Assembly: GCA_024516155.1 (NCBI GenBank)
Contig: JAJJXM010000080.1
Coordinates: 124,001-188,000, forward strand
Direction: 5' to 3'
Length of the DNA: 64,000 nucleotides
From: Pyronema omphalodes
Lineage: Eukaryota; Ascomycota; Pezizomycetes; Pezizales; Pyronemataceae
In this document: in pieces, positions 57,262 through 64,000 of the stretch
How the letters are laid out: each line of letters opens with the position of its first letter
Numbering within the stretch: position 1 is the first letter of the stretch
The notes under the pieces: model-generated
Told to the model about the DNA's origin: nothing
What the model saw: the letters and a program-made list of their open reading frames with translations, nothing else
The model's database searches: none
Program-made: the position numbers and the translations under genes

Positions 57262-58089
57262 TCAAACATCAGTTAAGATTCCTTTTCAAGATTATCTTGT
57301 TTCATTGGACTGGAAAGAGCAAGAGCGATAGACAACGGCTTTTATGACTTGTTATTGTTGTATTTTTTCTTTATTTTTTGAGCGAAGCAGACCCTGATAT
57401 TATGTCTTTCGAGCTATTGTTTCTGTTTTTTTTTATTGCACTAGAAAGATCTCATTGCATGCGTTATTGATATTTCTATTTTTTTGTCACGTTTTTGTTC
57501 GCGTCGATGCATGGCGCAGGCACAAGCAACAGAGCGAGGAGTTCTTCAGTTCTTTTGGGATTCTATATGTAAGCACGGCGCTGGGCTTAATTTTAATGGC
57601 GAAACTGGAAAAAAAGGAGAGAAGGAAAAGAAAAGATTCGGAGGGAATAGGACTTGGAATGATATAATTACAGCTACAGAAAATATCCGGAAATTCAGGT
57701 GAAATTATCGAATAATGCTCCGGTTATCCTTCGTAACTCGCGCATCAGCAGCCGCTGACATCGCAAATGCCTAGCACAAATACAGCCTGGATTTACTAAT
57801 AGCCACCAAAGAATGAAAATAATCAACCAATGGAATCATCTCATCATACCAGCGTGTCGATATGAAATACAAAACACGAATCTGCACCCCGCATTCCCAT
57901 CAGTCAGGGCCTACGGCGCTAAGGCTGCGTTCTTAGATATGTATGCTCCCCACGTTTCCACAGCTTCCATCCCATCCATCCCACTCATCTTCGCCATACC
58001 GACCATCATCACTATCATGAAGTTTGCATCTCAAACACCACTCCATTCGTCACCTTATGTTTACTTACCTAAGTATCCTCGGCTTATCT

Positions 58090-58094
<5 letters not shown>

Positions 58095-58119
<25 letters not shown>
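58095..58119. repeat. CAT trinucleotide run
   Basis: About eight consecutive CAT units in non-coding DNA. Confidence 0.9.
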
Positions 58120-58121
<2 letters not shown>

Positions 58122-58299
58122 CGACACCAACAGTACTGCTATCCCCATTTGCTGATGACGGATAATTTCATTCTCCCGCAAGTCCAGTTTATGCAAGTCT
58201 CCCAGACAAAATTAAGTCTATCTAAAGCAGCTACAGAATGAAATTGCCGATACATATTACCCAATGACCTGCGATGATCCAGATTGATGCTGAAATCTG

Positions 58300-59290
58300 G
58301 TCATTACATTTTGCTGGTGTCAGTACCTGAATACGTAGGGCCATGTCATTATGACTCCAGCCACAGTGCTACATAGTTGTGTCCTTGGGGGATTAGGAGG
58401 GGTGTCGAACTAACTTGATGATAACACAGAGATGGCTGCGAAGTGTTTTAAACAGTTGATGATGGTAATCACTGGTCAGAGGGGTAGAAGTGGAGATTGA
58501 AACTTGGGATATGGTGGGGGAGAGTGGATGGGAAAAGAATACGGGGAAATGGGAAGGAGAAGGAAGAACGAGCGAGGGACAGTTGGAGGTTTTTTGAAAT
58601 GGTGGAATTTGGGATCTCCTCCTTGTCTCTGGTGTTGAAGTAGATGGTATTCTATGTGCCGCGAGAGATAAAGATAGATCTTGAATACTCCAATTCTCAG
58701 TGGGCGTGTCAGGCGTTGCGGCGGCTGCAGTGGTGTCTGGAGCCAAAGCTCAAATACAATGTGTCTGTGTTCACAGCTGGAAAGAAGGCTAAAAACTTTG
58801 AACTACGCGGCGTTGTATTTTACGTTGCGAAAATGGCAGTGGCTTTGGTGATGGTCGTGGTGATGGTAATGGTAGTGGTGATGGTAATGGTAGTGGTGAT
58901 GGTAATCGTGATGATTGTTTATGAACACGTTACTTCAGGAGCTACGAATTGCGTTGCAGTATTCGCCACTTCACTCAGAGCGCGAAGTTGTGTGTTGGTA
59001 GTTGTGTACATGAGGTGTAGGATAGGGTTAATACTGACATTCAGGTCTTGTATCAATTAATTTACATTGAGTAACACCGAGTGCACTGGTAAACAAGTGG
59101 CGCCGCAACATCACGAGTTAGCGACAATCGCTGGTTCAACTCCAGCTTGTGCACACCTTTTTATTTTCTGAATCTGAATTAATCGTCGAGTCCTATAGGC
59201 AGGGTTGAAGTTGGGTGATGGGGTCGAAGATGGAATGAGTCATGTGTTGTCACCCGGTGGGACTCAAGCACGTGATTTAGAAATAACCAC
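58300..59290. repeat. Degenerate duplication, copy 1
   Basis: Matches 60660-61890 in the same orientation. The shared order is CATTATGACTCCA, GATTAGGAGGGGTG, GGAGAAGGAAGAA, a GTGGTGATGGT repeat tract, CAGGTCTTGTA-CAATTAATTTA, the identical 105-bp core, then GGTCGAAGATGGAA and GCACGTGATT. The flanks are strongly diverged. Confidence 0.65.
59081..59185 (+). ncRNA. Identical 105-bp core with Pol III-like signals, copy 1 (tRNA-like)
   Basis: Contains a good B-box match (GGTTCAACTCC) inside a T-arm-like hairpin (GCTGG/CCAGC). An anticodon-arm-like stem CGCAAC/GTT(A)GCG has loop ATCACGA, and the ends GTGCAC/GTGCAC can pair. A T5 terminator follows (59159-59163). The D arm does not fold properly, so it is not a standard tRNA; a tRNA-derived SINE fragment or novel small RNA is possible. 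It is exactly identical to 61705-61809. Confidence 0.45.
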
Positions 59291-59626
59291 CCAACAATCA
59301 TTGAACAAAACCACGAGATCAACTGAGCTATCTAATCATTATGAAGCCCCAGAAAAAGAGTATTTCTCAGCTTTATCCGGAAGTTCATTCAATTATTCAT
59401 CGTAATGTGCATCCTCAATGCTTCCAAATAACCATTTGAACGAAAGAAAGTCTTTACTCCGGCTCAAGGAAATAACACCTACCGAAATCTAGTATCGATG
59501 CGGAACCGTTGACATCACATCGACTGCTACCGCCATCCAAGACCGCCACATGGACCTAGAACCGCCTTTTCTCCGTCTAATCAGCGACGGATCATATTCC
59601 AGTTTTAAGACTCTCTTTCATCCTCT

Positions 59627-59707
59627 GGGTTTGTAGTTCAATTGGTTAGAACACGGCCACTTAACATGTTTAGGGGCCGTATGTGGGTTCGAGTCTCACC
59701 AAACCCA
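59627..59707 (+). tRNA. tRNA-like gene with probable intron, anticodon not assigned
   Basis: The acceptor stem GGGTTTG/CAAACCC pairs perfectly (7 bp). The D arm is GTTC-AATTGGTTA-GAAC and the T arm is GTGGG-TTCGAGT-CTCAC. The A box (TAGTTCAATTGG) and B box (GGTTCGAGTCT) fit, and T7 follows as a Pol III terminator. The anticodon stem CGGCC/GGCCG encloses 16 nt, implying an intron of about 9-10 nt. No frame in the loop gives a U33 plus purine 37 with a sensible anticodon, and the variable loop is only about 3 nt. It may be an unusual or decaying tRNA. Confidence 0.6.
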
Positions 59708-60659
59708 TTTTTTTGCGTTCTTTTCGCAAGCAGTCTCATGAGGCATACCTACCATCCACACAGTTGCCACAAACTTTTGCATTCTATTCGTAATTGCGCG
59801 AGAATAAAGGCTTGCAAATCCTTTGCTGTGATACTAAATACAACTCATCTGTAATTATCAAATTCAAAGAATACACTCCTGTATTGAGACTCGATACGTG
59901 ACGTCCAATAGCATAAGACAGTTTGTGATGTATGACGTAGGCATCGGTGATATCACGTGATAGCAGTCATGCTCGTTAGCTACATGATCATTTAGATGAC
60001 GTGTTTTCTTTATCATTTGATGTAAATATATTTTATAGGTACCTAAAATACGAGTTCCCTGTGTTGCCATCCACTCCGGCTCATATACATTGTCGCCTTC
60101 CCAGTGTGTTCTGGAGACATCATGTATCACTCGTTTGTATTCACGTTGAATATGGGTTCATTTTTAGGCATGAGATGTAGTGGCATTAGTGTCCGGAATT
60201 TTCTGGGAAATAGCAATCTCAAAAGGACTTTACCGGGTAGAGGCAGATACAGAGGGGCAGAGGATATCACGGGGAGAGAGGGTCGATGGGGAGGGAAAAT
60301 GCAAGTCCGTCGTTTGACTTCTTCAGAGCGCCCGAAACAGTAGTATGATCGAAAGTTATGGTACTGTAAAACCTCATACACAAACGATCCCCCAACAAGT
60401 CGCCTAATGTGCTCTGTTACCGTCCACCCAAGTCTCCTTCAGTAGTGCCTGATGTACCGGAAATTGTTGTTCAAGCACTTACCCAAATCTCTTTATATCT
60501 CCAACACCAAAACCCAAAGTTAACAGATAGTTAATAATATCATGCTTTATTCAGCCCGACACGGAAAAATCTAAACTATTCACCGCTTCACCCGTCGCCT
60601 TTTGCCTTTCATCGTCACCGACACCAGCATTATACTGCTATCATTCGTATCTCGTTACT

Positions 60660-61890
60660 ATTGACACCCCTCACGCAGGACCTTGTCATTATGACTCCAA
60701 TAACAGTTTTGACCCTATAATTGGAAGATTAGGAGAGGTGTTAAAGCTACCCCGATAAGCAGCGGTAGATGAAGTATGAAGTATCTCAGACCCTGCGGAT
60801 AGAGATTACTGGGGATACAGTTGAGAGCAGAGACTGAAGCTTGAACATGGCGGAGAAGAAAGTGGGGAGGAGAATACGGGGAGAAGAGAAAAGGAGAAGG
60901 AAGAATGCGGGAAGTATAAAGTTTTCGGACGGTGGAAGGTGAGCTTTCCTTATCTGCGCTGGTGATAAAGGAAAGTGGATTCGGTAGGCGCTAAGAGATG
61001 GAGGGAGATCGAGATACGCTGATAGATGCAAAGAGATGCGTTTAAGGTTTAATGACAGCGTACGCATGATGTGATAGAATTTGATAACATTTCAAACTGC
61101 GTTTCAGCGTGCGGGGTTGCTGGGAATGGGACAGGTCTTGAATATCACGGGAGAAATTGAGAATATACAGAGGTTTCTATCGCTATCTTTGACGGAGCAG
61201 GTAATTTGGAGAAATTTTGAAGAGGAAGAGATGCATCGAAGATGGAATTAAATCATTTAAAATCCGTTTGTGTACAAGGGGTTGTTGAGGTGTACCCGCA
61301 TGTTTTGCAGAAACTCGCCAAATTGTGGCGATTTCATGAAGGTTTTGGCGCGAACATGTAAGTGGAAGATGAAGTATAAAAAGATCGCTTGAGCTTTCGC
61401 TATTCAAACGGGTAAGTATGGCAGAAATTCTGAAATGAACCGCGTTAACACTTATGTAGTGATTGTGGTAGCATTTGTGGTGGTGTTTATAATTGAGGTG
61501 GTGATATTACTGATGGTGGGGATGGTTATCAATGAGGACGTTACTTCTAGGTATTGTGGATAGCGTTTTAGAGGGCGTCGTCACGTTTGGGATTTTCATA
61601 TTAAGAGCGTGATGGCGGTGATGTTGTTACTCACATAAGGCTTAAGATGGTGTTAATGCTAGCCATCAGGTCTTGTACCAATTAATTTATGTTGGGTAAC
61701 ACCAAGTGCACTGGTAAACAAGTGGCGCCGCAACATCACGAGTTAGCGACAATCGCTGGTTCAACTCCAGCTTGTGCACACCTTTTTATTTTCTGAATCT
61801 GAATTAATCATTGAGTCTGTTAGGCGGGGTCGAAGTTGTGTGGTGGGGTCGAAGATGGAAGGAGTCATGCGTTATCATTCGGGCACGTGA
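60660..61890. repeat. Degenerate duplication, copy 2
   Basis: Second copy of the block at 58300-59290, about 2.4-2.6 kb downstream. It shares CATTATGACTCCA (60687-), GATTAGGAGAGGTG, GGAGAATACGGGGAGAAGAG and the sequence around the conserved core. Confidence 0.65.
61705..61809 (+). ncRNA. Identical 105-bp core with Pol III-like signals, copy 2 (tRNA-like)
   Basis: Exact copy of 59081-59185, including the B box, the T-arm-like hairpin and the T5 tract, although the surrounding duplicate has diverged heavily. The same reservations on its identity apply. Confidence 0.45.
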
Positions 61891-62472
61891 TTGCAATCCC
61901 TACTAATGGCGCCACCGCTGTTTTACCTATCACTTAAGTAATCCAGTTGGTAGCCCTGTAATCGTTTAGCAATAATAGCTTTACATTTTAATATGCACTT
62001 GAAGACCTGGACTTTTCTGGTGCCCCAAATACGCACCACCGAAATTCAACCACCGAGCTCGGAACGGCGATCCCGGAAATTCATAAGGTAACACCATCCA
62101 CCTGAAAATACATGAATGAAGACTCACAGGACAATATTTATCTAATAAACCATCTAATTTGCGTGGCTGAGACGGTTGTCCAAATCACAGGTTCGTGACG
62201 GTAACATTGAGATGTTTCACGAGTAAGTTCAACATAGCTTGGGTGTCGTTTCATTGAAAGCAGAATCTTGCATGACTGCCGCAGATTCAAAGTTGACACC
62301 TTTGTAATGCATTTCTGCACAAGATAGCGGTTAAACAGTGATAATCTCAACTATATATGCAAACGTAGTCACGAAGTATTAATCGAAAGCAGAGCAAAGG
62401 CATTAAACATTGGCAGACACTTCAATTTCTTATACATAAAGGCAGGTCTGTTCTAAGTAACTATTTGAAGCC

Positions 62473-63337
62473 CTATCGTATACTATTTTTGACTTCCTCA
62501 GTTCTTTTCTGATCGTCTTGGGCCAACAATATCTTCTTCGCCATCCTCCTCTGATACACTCCCACCTTCCCGCGCACCTTGAACCCCCCATCTTTCCACC
62601 CTCTCCATCCATATCCCTTCGAGTAAACACTCGGTGCCTTTGACACATCATAGGCCCGGTTATGTTCCTTTATTTCATCAAGGTATCTATCGCATGCCCT
62701 CTCCTCCATCAAAGACCCTGCCAAATCTTGGTGACTGAAACACATCCCCCTGGTGTTTCCGTGGGCCTGAAAACCTTCTGTGTACCGGAGTGTCGGTAAC
62801 TCCAGTGGTGATGGGAACTCAATATTCGGCCAATATAGTAGTTTATCCCACATATTCGACAACTCAACTCTGACTTCCCATGGCATTCTGAATTCCGGGA
62901 AGACTCCGTAGGTTTCCTATATCACGACTTATTATATGCATTTACTCTTGCTTCGTGTTTTCTTCTTCTCTTTTTGAAAAGAAAATGAAAAAGGAAAAAT
63001 GAAAACGAAAGGTTATAATTACCAGTTCGTGCGAATAAAATTCCCGTTCACGTGCTGAACTAGAGTCAGGAGAAAGTTCTTGGGAAAGATCCTTGATAAT
63101 CCGAAGACTTTCGTCGACGCGATCTTTGCGTTTACGCTTCAAGATACGGATTTTTAGCTGCCGAGGCCTGGTTGTAGTTGCGGTGCCGCGCTTGTTACGA
63201 GGCTTCGGGATGTACCCGGTGTAGGTGTAGGCACTATTTGCATCGGGTTTGTAAGAAAATGAGATTTACAGATAAAAGAGCCGAAATGGATCATCAATAG
63301 ATAGAGGAATAACTTACGATCCAGAGCGTAGCTTCAT
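62473..63337 (-). CDS. Orphan basic protein, three exons
   Basis: Exons 63337..63318, 63233..63023, 62916..62473; about 224 aa. Exon 1 encodes only MKLRSG plus part of a codon, then GTAAGT. The joined N-terminus reads MKLRSGSAYTYTGYIPKPRN. A strongly basic stretch follows (RPRQLKIRILKRKRKDR, a candidate nuclear localisation signal), then a helical acidic region and, in exon 3, ETYGVFPEFRMPWEVRVELS and a Trp/Tyr/Gly-rich tail (YSKGYGWRGWKDGG). The frame continues with clear coding character through both introns (84 and 106 nt). No family is recognised. A nuclear role is inference from composition. Confidence 0.65.
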
Positions 63338-64000
63338 TGTTAGTTCTGGTGGTAATAGTGTGTCTATCGAAAGATTCGTTGCCGGTGTTCAAGTAAAATA
63401 GATATCGAAAGTTGAATTAAAAATGCGAAACCAGGTGAACAATGGTGGTGACAATGATTTCAATTTATACGTGGTCTTCATCTTGAAACCAGTCTGAATG
63501 GAGGTTTGACGATGGATTGTTTGTTTGTCGGTTGCCATTGAGTCTCACCCTGAAACGTGCTGGACTTTTCTAACGCTAAGAAAAGGCGACTTGAGGGTCG
63601 AAATTAGGGTTGTATGTATGAATTTTAGCATCACTGCAGCGGGGATGGTGAGTAAGCGGTGCCAATACGTCTGCGGTATAATTCCACTGCAGCACTTGTA
63701 GCTATTAATGATATTCATGCGTGTCTGCGCTAAATTAAGCATAGATATTTCATCTTGAAAAACGGAGACTGATAGTACTCTGAAGTCCTTTCACGCGGTA
63801 TCTGGTTTATAATCGCGCCAAGTGCACACGAAACCCAGTAGTGAAGCGGTTTTGGGCAGCGATAATTACTAGTCGAACACAAGCTTCGTGAATACTATTT
63901 TCTCAGTCTTCCTTGGCTTAAGTTGCTTGTTTTAATTAGCGTCAAAATTTGGGTTTGGGGGACGAAGAAGCCACGTGATGAAACAGCACCCGCTTTTGGC
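63338..64000. other. Right-edge non-coding region
   Basis: Upstream sequence of the minus-strand orphan gene, then AT-rich DNA to the window end. No convincing gene. A minus-strand 65-codon frame at 63545-63742 has no domain. Confidence 0.5.

Larger units (their letters stand above)
57262..62472. other. 5.2-kb gap with a degenerate duplication and tRNA-like genes
   Basis: No protein gene accepted. It includes the Rab 3' UTR, a CAT trinucleotide run at 58095-58119, two diverged ~1-kb duplicate blocks (58300-59290 and 60660-61890) and a tRNA-like gene (59627-59707). Frames such as 57813-58241 and 60104-60343 have no domain or conserved partner. Confidence 0.5.

Noticed and set aside
1..64000. 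CRISPR arrays, operons, ribosome binding sites
   Set aside because: Spliceosomal introns show this is eukaryotic DNA; none of the tandem repeats has spacer structure.

Overview
The window looks like nuclear DNA of a filamentous ascomycete (Pezizomycotina). Most genes are broken by 46-149 nt introns with GT...AG borders and CTRAY-type branch sites. The gene families are also typical of these fungi: a LaeA-like methyltransferase, a secreted copper amine oxidase, an ACS-type MFS transporter, a fungal bZIP factor and a PigL_N-type protein. I cannot place it reliably below class level; Leotiomycetes is only a guess. Gene density is low, and long AT-rich or simple-repeat stretches separate the genes. 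All exon structures below were worked out by hand from splice signals, reading-frame continuity and family knowledge.

Region 1 (1-25.7 kb) is framed by an inverted duplication. A two-gene module occurs at the right (about 22.1-25.6 kb, plus strand): an unrecognised 343-aa protein, then a 605-aa protein with a PigL_N/HeLo-like N-terminus and a Pro-rich repeat C-terminus. The same module lies at the left edge (1-2.8 kb, minus strand). There the 605-aa paralogue is open to the window edge, but the 343-aa paralogue is frameshifted and internally deleted. Between the arms lie a gene-poor AT-rich desert (3.4-9.6 kb), a seven-exon secreted copper amine oxidase (9.6-12.3 kb), another relic-rich gap and a three-exon bZIP factor (16.5-18.5 kb).

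Region 2 (25.7-41.6 kb) holds a stray copy of the repeat-protein tail, a probable copia-type LTR/primer-binding-site relic, a 312-aa membrane-anchored orphan gene (29.0-30.0 kb), an MFS anion:cation symporter (34.0-35.8 kb), and a zone of MITE, minisatellite and dispersed repeats.

Region 3 (41.6-57.3 kb) is the gene-dense part. It holds an alpha/beta hydrolase (BEM46-like), a coiled-coil protein with a PAM2 motif, a divergently transcribed biotin-dependent acyl-CoA carboxylase pair (carboxyltransferase and biotin carboxylase/BCCP subunits sharing a 368-bp promoter), a LaeA-like methyltransferase, a GH16 glucanase-type enzyme and a Rab4-type GTPase.

Region 4 (57.3-64 kb) contains a degenerate ~1-kb duplication. 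Its two copies share an exactly identical 105-bp core with RNA polymerase III-like signals. Between them lies an intron-containing tRNA-like gene with an odd anticodon arm. A three-exon orphan gene (224 aa) lies near the right end.

The one clear functional partnership is the carboxylase pair. The best candidate for something undescribed is the duplicated 343-aa + PigL_N repeat-protein module. Its function is unknown.
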